64,000 bases of DNA from JACPHD01 sp964431805 (GCA_964431805.1 CAYSKV010000003.1:1-64000); one strand, 5' to 3'. Positions 47,053 through 55,734 are shown, counted from the first letter of the stretch. Translations and numbers: made by a program. The notes: generated by a model from the sequence alone, not told the origin.

Positions 47053-49086
47053 TTATATATCTAAATTTTCCACTCTCTTGGCATGTGTTTGAATAAAATG
47101 TTTACGAGGCGCTACGTCAACGCCCATAAGCATTTCAAAGGTTTCATTAGCTAAAGCCGCATCATCAACATTAACCTGCTTCATAATGCGAGTTTCCGGA
47201 TTCATAGTAGTTTCCCAAAGCTGCTCTGGGTTCATTTCACCTAAACCTTTATAACGTTGAATATTAATACGCACAGCAGCTTTGGCTTTAGTTATTTTAA
47301 CTTCTTCTTCGGTTTGATTTTCTTCGGCTAATTCTTCTTCGGTAGCTTCTGTTTCAATTACCTCTGCTTTACCGCCGCCAAATTCTTTAACAATTTTTTC
47401 TTTTTCTTCATCCGAATAAGCGTATTTTACGCTCGTGCCTTTTTTAATTTGGTAAAGCGGAGGTTGAGCTATATATAAATTGCCGTTAGTTACTAAAGCG
47501 TTAAAATGTCGGTAAAATAAAGTTAAAAGCAAGGTTCTAATATGCGCGCCGTCAACGTCAGCATCAGTCATAATCACAATGCGGTGATAGCGCAATTTTC
47601 CTAGATCAAATTGATCATCGATGTTCGCGCCTAAGGCAATTACTAAATTTTTTATTTCATTGTTGGCTAACATTTTATCCAGTCGCGCTCGTTCAACGTT
47701 TAATATTTTTCCACGCAAGGGGAGTATGGCCTGGAATTTTCTGTCTCGGCCCTGTTTAGCTGAGCCGCCGGCTGAGTCGCCCTCGACGATATATAATTCA
47801 CTTTCTTCTGGTTTACGGCTTGAACAATCGGCTAGTTTACCCGGTAAAGTCATGCCTTCAAGCGCGCCCTTTCTTAAAATAGAAGCGCGGGCGGTTCTGG
47901 CTGCGATTCTGGCTTGAGCCGAAAGAAAACATTTAGCTACTATAGCTTCGGCTTCGCGTGGGTTTTCTTGCAAAAAGGTAGCGAAGCTATCGCCGAAAAT
48001 TTGTTCAACATAAGTTTTAATTTCTGCATTGCCTAATTTACCTTTAGTTTGACCCTCAAATTGTGGGTTGGTTAATTTTACACTAATAATAACGGTCAAG
48101 CCTTCGCGCACATCTTCACCAGTTAGATTTTCATCTTTTTCTTTAATTAAATTCTGGCTTCGGGCGTAACTGTTTAAAGTTCTGGTTAAAGCAGTGCGAA
48201 AGCCTACTACGTGCGTTCCGCCTTCAGGGTTGATAATGTTGTTAGCAAAAGCTAAAGCGGTTTCATTAAAACCGTCGTTATACTGCAAAGCCACCTCAAC
48301 TCGCGAATCGTTTATTTCTTTATCAACATAAAAAATAGTTTCATTTTTTACTTGGTTATTGCGGTTTAATGATTTTACATAAGCTTTAATGCCGCCTTCA
48401 AAATAAAATTTATAATCTTTGGGGCGATGACCTTTTCTTTTGTCAGCCACTTTGATGGTCACGCCCTTAGTTAAATAGGTTTGCTGTCTTAAGCGGTCTA
48501 AAATTGTACCCCAGTTAAATTCAAGAGTTTCAAAAATTTGCGCGTCAGGTTTAAAAGTAATAATAGTGCCGGTTTTTTTTGAGTTGCCAATTGGTTTTAC
48601 CTTTTTTAAAGGCTTGCCTCGCTCGTATTCTTGCATCCAAATTTTACCTTCGCGATGCACCTCGGCTTTTAAATATTCGCTTAAAGCGTTAACCACAGAA
48701 ACGCCGACGCCATGTAAGCCGCCGGAGACTTTATAGCCGCTGCCGCCGAATTTTCCGCCGGCATGTAATTTTGTTAAGACGGTTTCTAAGGCTGAAACTT
48801 TTGTTACTTTATGGATTCCTACTGGGATACCGCGACCGTTATCAAATACTTCCACCATGCCGTTAGGCAACAAGGTAACTATTATTTCATTAGCATAGCC
48901 AGCCATAGCTTCATCAATGCCGTTATCAACCACTTCCCAAATTAAATGATGCAAGCCAGTAGCCGAGGTTGAACCGATATACATGCCCGGTCTTTTTCGC
49001 ACAGGTTCTAGCCCTTCAAGTACGGTAATTGATTCAGCATCGTATGATGCCTCAGTGTTTTTTTTACTTAGTTTTTTATCCGCCAT
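47053..49086 (-). CDS. gyrB: DNA gyrase subunit B
   Basis: This is the ATPase and Toprim subunit of DNA gyrase. The start is ATG at 49086 (MADKKLSKKNTEASYDAESI); the upstream GTG at 49110 adds eight unlikely residues. It has 677 residues. The GHKL ATP site includes EVVDNGIDEAMAGYANEI and DNGRGIPV. The transducer Lys lies in NPQFEGQTKGKLGN. Toprim motifs are YIVEGDSAGGSAKQGRDR and IVIMTDADVDGAHIRTLLL. The C-terminal QRYKGLGEMNPEQLWETTMN is conserved. A Glu-rich insertion (EATEEELAEENQTEEE) lies before it. gyrA is not in the window. Confidence 0.97.
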   Translation of the reverse strand: MADKKLSKKNTEASYDAESITVLEGLEPVRKRPGMYIGSTSATGLHHLIWEVVDNGIDEAMAGYANEIIVTLLPNGMVEVFDNGRGIPVGIHKVTKVSALETVLTKLHAGGKFGGSGYKVSGGLHGVGVSVVNALSEYLKAEVHREGKIWMQEYERGKPLKKVKPIGNSKKTGTIITFKPDAQIFETLEFNWGTILDRLRQQTYLTKGVTIKVADKRKGHRPKDYKFYFEGGIKAYVKSLNRNNQVKNETIFYVDKEINDSRVEVALQYNDGFNETALAFANNIINPEGGTHVVGFRTALTRTLNSYARSQNLIKEKDENLTGEDVREGLTVIISVKLTNPQFEGQTKGKLGNAEIKTYVEQIFGDSFATFLQENPREAEAIVAKCFLSAQARIAARTARASILRKGALEGMTLPGKLADCSSRKPEESELYIVEGDSAGGSAKQGRDRKFQAILPLRGKILNVERARLDKMLANNEIKNLVIALGANIDDQFDLGKLRYHRIVIMTDADVDGAHIRTLLLTLFYRHFNALVTNGNLYIAQPPLYQIKKGTSVKYAYSDEEKEKIVKEFGGGKAEVIETEATEEELAEENQTEEEVKITKAKAAVRINIQRYKGLGEMNPEQLWETTMNPETRIMKQVNVDDAALANETFEMLMGVDVAPRKHFIQTHAKRVENLDI

Positions 49087-49309
49087 AGTATTGGTAAATT
49101 TACCCTGCACACTAATATTTTAGTATGTAGTTTTATTTTAATATTAGCCGTTTAAACATAAAAATGAACCCAACGTTTCGGGCTTATTTTTATACCTTAA
49201 TTTTAGCAAAAAATATGATAACTGACAAGCGAATAAGGCGGATAAAATTTAGTTTGCCACGAAGGTTAAATTTATGTTAAAATAAGTAATAATAATTGAA
49301 TAAATATTT

Positions 49310-50257
49310 ATGGATAATAATAAAAAATTCGATCAAGAGAGAGAGACAGAAAAAAATCTTAAAAATTATGTAAGCACTGAAGGTATAACAACTAAACAGT
49401 TAGAAATTGGCTTGTGGTATGTTGAACATAAAAAGCATTTCAGAATGATTTTAATTGGTTTTTTAATTTTTGTTGGCGCGGTTTCTTGGGCGTATACTAT
49501 TTACGGTTTTGCTTACTATATTGCTCGAGGTATGAATGAAGATGAAATTTTGACTAAACAATTAGTGCAAATTAATAGTGTAGGGCATGATTATGTTAAG
49601 CAAATTTCAGCTAAAGATTTAGTTATCGGTTCGATTGGCATTATTAGATCGTCAGATAAAAAGTATGATCTTTATATAAAGTTACAAAACGATAATCAAA
49701 AATGGTGGGCAGAATTTGATTATTATTTTACTGCTGCCGGCCGTCAAACAGAAAAAGCTAAAGGTTATATTTTGCCAAATGAAATTAAACATCTAACGGC
49801 TTTAGCTCAAGATTTTTCTTATTCTCCAGACGATGCTCAATTGGTTATTGAAAATATAAGCTGGCGCAGGGTTAATCAGCATAAAATAGCTGATTTTGAA
49901 ACTTATCGAGCCGGTCATTTAAATATTGAAATTGCTGACATTAAATTTACTTCAGCTAGCGCCAGTCCTTTATCGGAAAAATTAGGTTTAAATCAATTAA
50001 GCTTTAATGCCATTAATAATACGGCTTACAGCTATTGGAATGTTGGTTTTGTTATTTTGCTTTATTCAAGAGATCAGATAATTGCTATTAATCATTATGT
50101 TTTAACTGATTTTATGTCAGAACAAAAAAGATTGGTAGAAATTAGTTGGCCAGGAGATTTTGGTCGGGCTGACAGAGCTGAAATAATACCAGAGATAAAT
50201 ATAATGAAAGACGATATATATATTAAATATGACGGCGGCATAGGACAGGAAAAGTAA
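49310..50257 (+). CDS. Membrane-anchored protein of unknown function
   Basis: The protein has 315 residues. A hydrophilic N terminus of 45 residues is followed by a single membrane helix (about 45-70: MILIGFLIFVGAVSWAYTIY). A large extracytoplasmic domain without recognised family follows (beta-rich segments DLYIKLQNDNQKWWAEFDYY, FSYSPDDAQLVIENISWRRV). The C terminus contains LVEISWPGDFGRADRAEIIP. It looks like one of the conserved single-helix envelope proteins of CPR genomes. The RodA gene lies about 100 bases downstream with a repeat in between, so an envelope role is plausible. Confidence 0.7.
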   Translation: MDNNKKFDQERETEKNLKNYVSTEGITTKQLEIGLWYVEHKKHFRMILIGFLIFVGAVSWAYTIYGFAYYIARGMNEDEILTKQLVQINSVGHDYVKQISAKDLVIGSIGIIRSSDKKYDLYIKLQNDNQKWWAEFDYYFTAAGRQTEKAKGYILPNEIKHLTALAQDFSYSPDDAQLVIENISWRRVNQHKIADFETYRAGHLNIEIADIKFTSASASPLSEKLGLNQLSFNAINNTAYSYWNVGFVILLYSRDQIIAINHYVLTDFMSEQKRLVEISWPGDFGRADRAEIIPEINIMKDDIYIKYDGGIGQEK

Positions 50258-50261
50258 AATA

Positions 50262-50353
50262 AATTTTCAATTTTCAATGCTCAATTATCAATGAATTTTT
50301 AAATTATCAATTATCGTTTTCATTGAGAATTGGTTAGTTGATAATTGAAATTT
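50262..50353 (+). repeat. CAATTATCAAT-type simple repeat / dyad
   Basis: This AT-rich stretch is built from repeats of TTTTCAATT and CAATTATCAAT and their inverses (TTGATAATTGAA at 50338-50349). It resembles the degenerate simple repeats scattered between genes of CPR genomes. No ORF. Confidence 0.5.
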
Positions 50354-50360
50354 TTTTATT

Positions 50361-51467
50361 ATGTTTAACAAGTTATTGATTTATCTCAAAAATTTTGACT
50401 GGATAATGTTCACCGCCGTGTTGCTTTTGATTTGTTTTGGTTTAGCGGAAATTTATAGCGTCGCCTTAGGCAGGTCTCAATTAGATTTGCTTAATTTTAA
50501 GAAGCAAATTATTTTCATTGCTATAGGGATAATTTTGCTTTTTTTGTTGGCTTTTTTCGATTATCACAGTTTAAGAAGCTACAGTAAATATTTTTACATT
50601 GGCGGCGCAATTTTATTAATTGCAGTTTTATTTTTAGGCCAAACAATAAGGGGAACTAAGGGTTGGTTTAATTTGTATTTTTTTAATTTTCAACCAGTGG
50701 AACTTATTAAATTTATTTGCGTGCTATTTTTAGCTAAATATTTTTCTGGAGTTTCTTTAAAAAATAAAACACTTAAAAATTTAATTATTTCTGGCAGCGG
50801 AGTTTTGTTGTTTGTGGTTTTAGTTTTGGCTCAACCTGATTTTGGTTCAGCATTTTTACTTTTTGGTCTATGGCTAGCTATGATTATTTTGGTTGGTTTT
50901 GATAAAAAATATTTTTTAGTCATTTTTTTATTACTGACGATAATTTTCGCTGGTTCTTGGTATCTGGTTTTTCAAGATTATCAGAAGGAGAGAGTTAAAA
51001 CTTTTTTAAATCCATCATTTAATCCCTTAAGTCAGGGCTATAATGTTTCGCAGGCGATTATCGCTGTTGGCGCAGGCGGTTTAATTGGCCGTGGACTTGG
51101 TTTTGGTTCGCAGTCGCAATTAAAGTTTTTGCCTGAAGCGCAAACTGATTTTATTTTTGCCGTAGTAGCTGAAGAACTTGGTTTTTCCGGGGTCTTGCTA
51201 ATTTTATTATTTTTTGGTATATTTTTTTATCGTTGCCTATACCACTTAAAAAGAGTAAACAATGATTTTGGTATATTTTTTATTTTAGGCTCTATGAGCT
51301 TGATTTTTATTGAAATGTTTATTAATATTGGTATGAACCTGGGTATTTTACCCGTAGTAGGCATTTCATTGCCTTTTTTAAGTTATGGCGGTAGCGGTAT
51401 GATTGCTAGCTTAATGTTAGTTGGAGTTATAGAAAGTATCGCTATTAGGTCAAAAATTAATTATTAA
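50361..51467 (+). CDS. RodA/FtsW/SpoVE family peptidoglycan polymerase
   Basis: This is a SEDS-family glycosyltransferase that polymerises lipid II into glycan strands. It has 368 residues and about ten membrane helices. Key segments: QPVELIKFICVLFLAKYFSG, the catalytic-loop region AQPDFGSAFLLFGLW with the essential Asp, the extracellular SFNPLSQGYNVSQAIIAVGA followed by GGLIGRGLGFGSQSQLKFLP, and the C-terminal LPVVGISLPFLSYGGSGMIA. RodA (elongation) is favoured over FtsW by general length. The partner class B PBP is not in the window. Confidence 0.92.
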   Translation: MFNKLLIYLKNFDWIMFTAVLLLICFGLAEIYSVALGRSQLDLLNFKKQIIFIAIGIILLFLLAFFDYHSLRSYSKYFYIGGAILLIAVLFLGQTIRGTKGWFNLYFFNFQPVELIKFICVLFLAKYFSGVSLKNKTLKNLIISGSGVLLFVVLVLAQPDFGSAFLLFGLWLAMIILVGFDKKYFLVIFLLLTIIFAGSWYLVFQDYQKERVKTFLNPSFNPLSQGYNVSQAIIAVGAGGLIGRGLGFGSQSQLKFLPEAQTDFIFAVVAEELGFSGVLLILLFFGIFFYRCLYHLKRVNNDFGIFFILGSMSLIFIEMFINIGMNLGILPVVGISLPFLSYGGSGMIASLMLVGVIESIAIRSKINY

Positions 51468-51509
51468 TAAAAGCGAATTCATTTATAATTCGTTAAAATT
51501 TTCTACTAT

Positions 51510-52166
51510 ATGACAACAAAAGTACAGCTAAACGCTCAATTAAGAAGCGAAAGCAATGGTAAGGCTAAAAAAATTAGAACCACCGGTTTTATACCAGCGG
51601 TTGTTTATGGTTTTGGTAAAGAAAATAAAAATGTCAAAGTTAAAAAACATGATTTTGAAAAAGTTTTTGCTACGGCTGGCGAATTTAATTTAGTTGATTT
51701 ATCGATTGATGACGCCGCTTCAATGAAAGTTATTATCAAAGATATTCAGCGAGACAGTTTAACCGACGCTATTATTCATGTTGATTTTTATCAAGTTGAT
51801 ATGACTAAAAAGATCACTACTGAAATACCTTTGAATTTTGTCGGTGAATCTAAAGCGGTAAAAGAATTAGGCGGTACTTTAGTAAAGAATATGGATACGG
51901 TAGAAGTCAAATGTTTACCAGGAGATTTAGTGAGTCATATTGATATTGATATTTCTAAATTAGAAGTTTTTGATCAATTTATTAGATTACATGATTTAGT
52001 TTTGCCTAATGGCATAGCTTTAGCTCATGAAACTAATGAAGCTGTTGTGGGCGTGGCCGAAACTAAGGCTGAACAAGAATCGCCTAAACCCGCTGAAGTT
52101 GCGGCCGCCGAAACTCCAGTTCAAGAAACTAGTGCTGAAGCGAAGGAAGCCTCAGATAAAAAATAG
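51510..52166 (+). CDS. rplY: 50S ribosomal protein L25/general stress protein Ctc
   Basis: This is a 5S rRNA-binding protein of the Ctc type, 218 residues. The N-terminal L25 domain starts VQLNAQLRSESNGKAKKIRT with TGFIPAVVYGFGKENKNVKV. The TL5/CTC C-terminal beta domain includes ITTEIPLNFVGESKAVKELG and ends near HETNEAVVGVAETKAE. An extra Glu/Ala-rich tail of about 30 residues closes it. It is monocistronic, followed by a terminator at 52187. Confidence 0.94.
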   Translation: MTTKVQLNAQLRSESNGKAKKIRTTGFIPAVVYGFGKENKNVKVKKHDFEKVFATAGEFNLVDLSIDDAASMKVIIKDIQRDSLTDAIIHVDFYQVDMTKKITTEIPLNFVGESKAVKELGGTLVKNMDTVEVKCLPGDLVSHIDIDISKLEVFDQFIRLHDLVLPNGIALAHETNEAVVGVAETKAEQESPKPAEVAAAETPVQETSAEAKEASDKK

Positions 52167-52186
52167 TTTAAATTTAGTATTTTCGT

Positions 52187-52221
52187 ATAAAAAACAGCTA
52201 CGAGGAATAGCTGTTTTTTAT
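52187..52221 (+). terminator. Intrinsic terminator after rplY
   Basis: ATAAAAAACAGCTA (52187-52200) and TAGCTGTTTTTTAT (52208-52221) are perfect inverse complements with loop CGAGGAA. Confidence 0.92.
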
Positions 52222-52229
52222 ACTTATAT

Positions 52230-52318
52230 AAAGTGAATTTGCAACTAAGTTTTAAAACTGGTATAATTAAATTAGTATATAAATTCACTTTTTGTTTAAT
52301 GTTGCCATATTAAACAAA
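52230..52318 (+). promoter_or_regulatory. Pilin promoter with flanking dyad and leader hairpin
   Basis: TTGCAA (52239-52244) and TATAAT (52262-52267) have a 17-base spacer. The promoter is framed by AAAGTGAATTT (52230-52240) and its inverse AAATTCACTTT (52281-52291), a possible operator. A leader hairpin TTTGTTTAAT (52291-52300) / ATTAAACAAA (52309-52318) follows, ending 11 bases before the ATG. Confidence 0.55.
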
Positions 52319-52329
52319 AAAATAAAATT

Positions 52330-52824
52330 ATGTTTAAACAAAAATTTAGCAGTTTTTTAAATTCTAGTAAATTTAAAAGAGGGTTTACTTTAATTGAGCT
52401 TTTGGTGGTAATTAGTATCATCGGTTTTTTAACGGTTGCTTCTGTAGTAGTTTTTAATATCGTAAGAATGAATGCTAGGGATGCGGTTAGGGTAGGTAAT
52501 GTCGCTACTATTACTCGCGCTTTAGCTATGTATTTAAATGATTCTAACTCTGGCTACCCTCAAACTGATGGTCAATGCTTAAGCGCTAGCTCAGGCGTGG
52601 GCGCAGCTCTACAAAATTCTAAAGTATTATTAGATGTGCCAGCCGATCCTCTATGGGCTAGCGAACCAAATCCAACGCCGAATATTACACCTCCTTACAC
52701 CTCGGATTCCGATGGATTTTGTTATTATTATGTTTCAACAAGCAATAAAGAATTCGAACTCTATTATTTCCTTGAATCAAATTCTAAGTCTGGTTCTGCT
52801 GGACCAAATCTAAGAACTCAATAA
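52330..52824 (+). CDS. Type IV pilin / pseudopilin
   Basis: This is a 164-residue protein with a typical type IV prepilin N terminus. A basic leader (FKQKFSSFLNSSKFKR) is followed by GFTLIELLVVISIIGFLTVA, with Glu at mature position 5. The C-terminal domain contains two Cys (QTDGQCLSASS, SDGFCYYYVS), probably a disulphide, as in the T2SS/pilus major subunits. It would be processed by a prepilin peptidase (not in the window). It likely belongs to the DNA-uptake pilus. The gene for a related protein follows after five bases. Confidence 0.92.
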   Translation: MFKQKFSSFLNSSKFKRGFTLIELLVVISIIGFLTVASVVVFNIVRMNARDAVRVGNVATITRALAMYLNDSNSGYPQTDGQCLSASSGVGAALQNSKVLLDVPADPLWASEPNPTPNITPPYTSDSDGFCYYYVSTSNKEFELYYFLESNSKSGSAGPNLRTQ

Positions 52825-52829
52825 ATATT

Positions 52830-53336
52830 ATGCCAGACATTGGCATCTCTAGTGGTTATAGAATAGAAAAATTAGTAGCCGTTGTTTTTATTGGCTGTCT
52901 AACTATTATGTTTTTGTCTAGTTTTGATATAATTAAATCAAAAATTAGAGATGTAAAAAGGCGAGCTGATATTAAAATATTAACTAAAGCCTTAGATTTA
53001 TATCATGATAAATACGGGAAATATCCAGATTCAGTTAACGATTGGCAGGGTTGGGACTTAAGTATTAGTTATAATGGCGGCAACGTTGAATTTATAAATC
53101 AGCTTAAAGAAGAAGGTTTTATTGATAAAACAACGAAAGATTCAATAAACGACGCAACCTATCACTACCGTTATAAAAAATTTAAAGCCGGTGATTATGG
53201 TTGTAAAAATGCTTTTTATATTTTGCAGGTTAATAATTTTGGATTACAAAATAAAAATAACGGTAAGGGCAGTTGCCCAGATTTTGATTGGGTGGAGTCG
53301 GCGCCTAACGGTTATACGGTACAGGGGTTTGATTAG
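52830..53336 (+). CDS. Pseudopilin-like protein
   Basis: This 168-residue protein is related in layout to the preceding pilin. It has an N-terminal membrane helix (about 11-32, IEKLVAVVFIGCLTIMFLSS) but no GFTLIE cleavage site. The helix is followed by KIRDVKRRADIKILTKALDLYHDKYGKYPDS, the hallmark GspG-like alpha-1 extension (given here in part). Two Cys (DYGCKNA, KGSCPDFD) in the C-terminal domain are also found in the partner. It overlaps prmC tail to tail by 32 bases. It may be a minor pilin that needs no processing. Confidence 0.78.
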   Translation: MPDIGISSGYRIEKLVAVVFIGCLTIMFLSSFDIIKSKIRDVKRRADIKILTKALDLYHDKYGKYPDSVNDWQGWDLSISYNGGNVEFINQLKEEGFIDKTTKDSINDATYHYRYKKFKAGDYGCKNAFYILQVNNFGLQNKNNGKGSCPDFDWVESAPNGYTVQGFD

Positions 53337-54186
53337 AAGAGTTTAAAAAATTAATAATAACTAAACGATTAAGGCTGGCCAGGTCTTTTTTTATTTGATA
53401 ACTTGCTTTAGGCAGTTCGCGTTTAATAAATTGCTTAATTTTTTCGGTTTGGCTCGGGTCTATTTCGCATAATACATAACTGACATTGCTCAACATCTTT
53501 ATTTGTTTAAATAGTCGGCGATAATATTTTAATCCGTCAGAACCAGCCGTTAAAGCTGATTTCGGTTCATATTTAATAGTGGGAGAATTTTTAATTTGAG
53601 CTGGAGTAAGATAAGGGAGATTAGCAGTAATTATCAATTTAGAATTACGAGTTACAAATTTAGAATTGATGATTGGTTTTAATAAATCACCCTTGAGAAA
53701 TTTTATTTTTTTGCTTAAGTTGTTCAGTCTAGAATTATGTCGCGCAACCTTTAAGGCGTTTTCAGAAATATCAATTCCAAATAATTTGCAATTTTTAATT
53801 AAGCTAGCCAATGTAATGATAATACAGCCTGACCCAGTGCCAACATCAACGATAGTTGTTGGATGAGAGTTGCTGGTTGTAAGTTTTAGCGTTTCGTCTA
53901 TCATTAATTCGGTCTCCGGCCTAGGAATCAAAACATTTTTATTAACTTTAAAATTAAGACCATAGAATTCTTTATGTCCGGCAAGATAAGCCATCGGCAA
54001 ACCCTTAAGTCTTTTTTTAATTAATAATTTACTTTTTGTAATTTGTAATTTTGTTAATTTATGTTCCGGATGAGTGATGATATATTCTCTTGATTTTTTC
54101 AAAACATATGCTAAGATAAGCTCAATATCAAAAATATTAAGTTTTGTTTTTTTGTTCATTTCAAAAATAATTTTTTTTAGATTCAT
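53305..54186 (-). CDS. prmC: Peptide chain release factor N5-glutamine methyltransferase PrmC
   Basis: PrmC methylates the Gln of the GGQ motif of release factors. It has 293 residues on the minus strand. The N-terminal helical domain is followed by the SAM-binding site (IVDVGTGSGCIIITLASL). The catalytic motif reads NLPYLTP, a variant of the usual NPPY that retains the Asn. Two unusual short segments (about residues 50-56, and NSKFVTRNSKL near 180) look like simple-sequence insertions. prfA lies further upstream on the same strand but a plus-strand gene lies between them. Confidence 0.9.
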   Translation of the reverse strand: MNLKKIIFEMNKKTKLNIFDIELILAYVLKKSREYIITHPEHKLTKLQITKSKLLIKKRLKGLPMAYLAGHKEFYGLNFKVNKNVLIPRPETELMIDETLKLTTSNSHPTTIVDVGTGSGCIIITLASLIKNCKLFGIDISENALKVARHNSRLNNLSKKIKFLKGDLLKPIINSKFVTRNSKLIITANLPYLTPAQIKNSPTIKYEPKSALTAGSDGLKYYRRLFKQIKMLSNVSYVLCEIDPSQTEKIKQFIKRELPKASYQIKKDLASLNRLVIINFLNSSNQTPVPYNR

Positions 54187-54203
54187 AATAAGGAGAATAA
54201 AAA

Positions 54204-54581
54204 ATGAAAATACAAGATGGGTCGGAAAAGGAAACGGTGGATATTTTAGTGGTTAATATTTCAGATGCGATAATTACCGATTTAATTAAGACTCTTAGTA
54301 ATATATTTCAAGGTAAGAAAATAAGCAAAATTAAAATAATTTATAATACTGATATAAGATTTGAAGATGTCGGAAAATTTAATTACTTTATTATTGATCC
54401 GGTAAGCCACTATACTATTGATAGAAAAATGATAGATATTTTACTTTTAAAAAAGAAAGTTGATGCTCAGATAATAGTGTTAACAACAGTTTATTGCAAT
54501 ATTTTTGGGGCTATGGGTATAAAAAAAATTATCAAAATGCCGGTATCCTGGGAGAAATTCTCGGAAATTTTGTTAGCGTAG
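54204..54581 (+). CDS. Degenerate receiver-like protein
   Basis: This is a 125-residue protein with the secondary-structure rhythm of a response-regulator receiver: strand DILVVNISDA, strand FNYFIIDPVS (Asp where the phospho-acceptor would be), AQIIVLTTVY (Thr) and KIIKMPVSWE (Lys-x-Pro). The acidic pair at the first strand is missing (VNIS), so phosphorylation is doubtful. TAAGGAGA precedes the ATG by nine bases. It lies between prfA and prmC in antisense orientation and is followed by a terminator that overlaps the end of prfA. Divergent from prmC with only 17 bases between start codons. Confidence 0.62.
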   Translation: MKIQDGSEKETVDILVVNISDAIITDLIKTLSNIFQGKKISKIKIIYNTDIRFEDVGKFNYFIIDPVSHYTIDRKMIDILLLKKKVDAQIIVLTTVYCNIFGAMGIKKIIKMPVSWEKFSEILLA

Positions 54582-54611
54582 TAATATAACTATGTCAAAA
54601 TAGAAATAAAA

Positions 54612-54650
54612 TTTAGGCTGCTAATTATTTAGCAGCCTTTTTTAATTCAG
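54612..54650 (+). terminator. Terminator overlapping the 3' end of prfA
   Basis: TAGGCTGCTAA (54614-54624) and TTAGCAGCCT (54628-54637) with the T run that follows form a terminator for the 54204 gene. The right arm is inside the prfA coding sequence (last codons and stop). Confidence 0.82.
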
Positions 54651-55659
54651 CAATAATGTCAGCTATATCGCCATCCATAATTTTGGCTAGCCCATGCCAG
54701 TTTTGTTTTATGCGATGATCGGTAAATCTATCTTGAGGAAAATTATAAGTTCTAATTTTATCGCTTCTGTCGCCGGCGCCGACTTGCTCTTTTCTTTGAG
54801 CCGATTCGCGGATGCGTTTTTCTTCTTCGGCCTTAGCTAAAAGTCGGGAGCGTAAAATTTGCAGAGCTTTGTCCTTATTTTGATGCTGTGATTTTTCATC
54901 TTGGCAGGTGACCACTAAACCGGTCGGTAAATGTGTTATGCGAATGGCTGAATAAGTAGTATTAACGCTTTGTCCGCCCGGTCCGGAAGAACAATAAGTA
55001 TCAATTCTGATATCATTGGGTTTAATTTCTAAATCAGCTTCTTCGGCTTCAGGCATAACTACTACGGTAATAGCGCTAGTATGAACTCGTCCGGCTTTTT
55101 CAGTTTCCGGCACTCTTTGCACTCGATGCGTGCCGGCTTCATATTTTAAATTGCCATAGACATCTTTACCTTCTACCGAAAATATAATTTCTTTAAAACC
55201 GCCGATACCGATGCGGCTAGAATATAAAATTTTTAACTTCCAGCCTTGTTTTTCGGCATAATGAGAATATAAGCGGAAGATTTCGGCCGCGAATAAAGCT
55301 GATTCATCGCCGCCGGTGCCAGCTCTAATTTCCATAATAATATTTTTTTTGTCATTAGGATCGGCTGGATGAAGTTCAGTTTCAATTTCGGCGGTTAATT
55401 TTTCGATTTGTTGTTTTAGCTCCGCGATTTCATCTTTAGTGATTTTTAATAATTCTTGGTCAGATTCATTTTTGATCATTCCTTCGCTTTGGTTTAATTC
55501 GGTTTGTTTTTTTTGCAATTCTAAAATTAACCCGATTACATATTTTAAATCGTTATGTTTTTTGGAAACTTCTCTTAATTTTTTTTGATCAGTTAAAACG
55601 CTCTGGTCCGAGAGTTGATTTTCTAAATCTTTAAATTGTTTTATTATATCTTCGTACAT
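54625..55659 (-). CDS. prfA: Peptide chain release factor 1
   Basis: RF1 recognises UAA and UAG stop codons. It has 344 residues on the minus strand. The stop-codon-reading domain is in the middle; the PxT-like motif appears as GRVHTSAITVVVMPEAEE. The catalytic Gly-Gly-Gln is in CSSGPGGQSVNTTYSAIRI, the methylation site of PrmC. The C terminus ends FTDHRIKQNWHGLAKIMDGD. The length is slightly below the usual 360. It is the second gene after rpmE on the minus strand. TGA is used as a stop in this genome, so RF2 must exist elsewhere. Confidence 0.96.
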   Translation of the reverse strand: MYEDIIKQFKDLENQLSDQSVLTDQKKLREVSKKHNDLKYVIGLILELQKKQTELNQSEGMIKNESDQELLKITKDEIAELKQQIEKLTAEIETELHPADPNDKKNIIMEIRAGTGGDESALFAAEIFRLYSHYAEKQGWKLKILYSSRIGIGGFKEIIFSVEGKDVYGNLKYEAGTHRVQRVPETEKAGRVHTSAITVVVMPEAEEADLEIKPNDIRIDTYCSSGPGGQSVNTTYSAIRITHLPTGLVVTCQDEKSQHQNKDKALQILRSRLLAKAEEEKRIRESAQRKEQVGAGDRSDKIRTYNFPQDRFTDHRIKQNWHGLAKIMDGDIADIIAELKKAAK

Positions 55660-55666
55660 AAAATAA

Positions 55667-55727
55667 AAACGGTTATTTTATAATTACGCCATAATTAAAT
55701 TATAGCACAATAATAAAATAACCGTTT
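55667..55727 (-). promoter_or_regulatory. Inverted repeat and -10 box between rpmE and prfA
   Basis: AAACGGTTATTTTAT (55668-55682) matches the inverse of ATAAAATAACCGTTT (55713-55727). In the loop, a minus-strand TATAAT (in GTGCTATAATTT) lies about 45 bases before the prfA start. The repeat may end the rpmE transcript while the loop carries the prfA promoter. Confidence 0.45.
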
Positions 55728-55734
55728 AGAGTAG

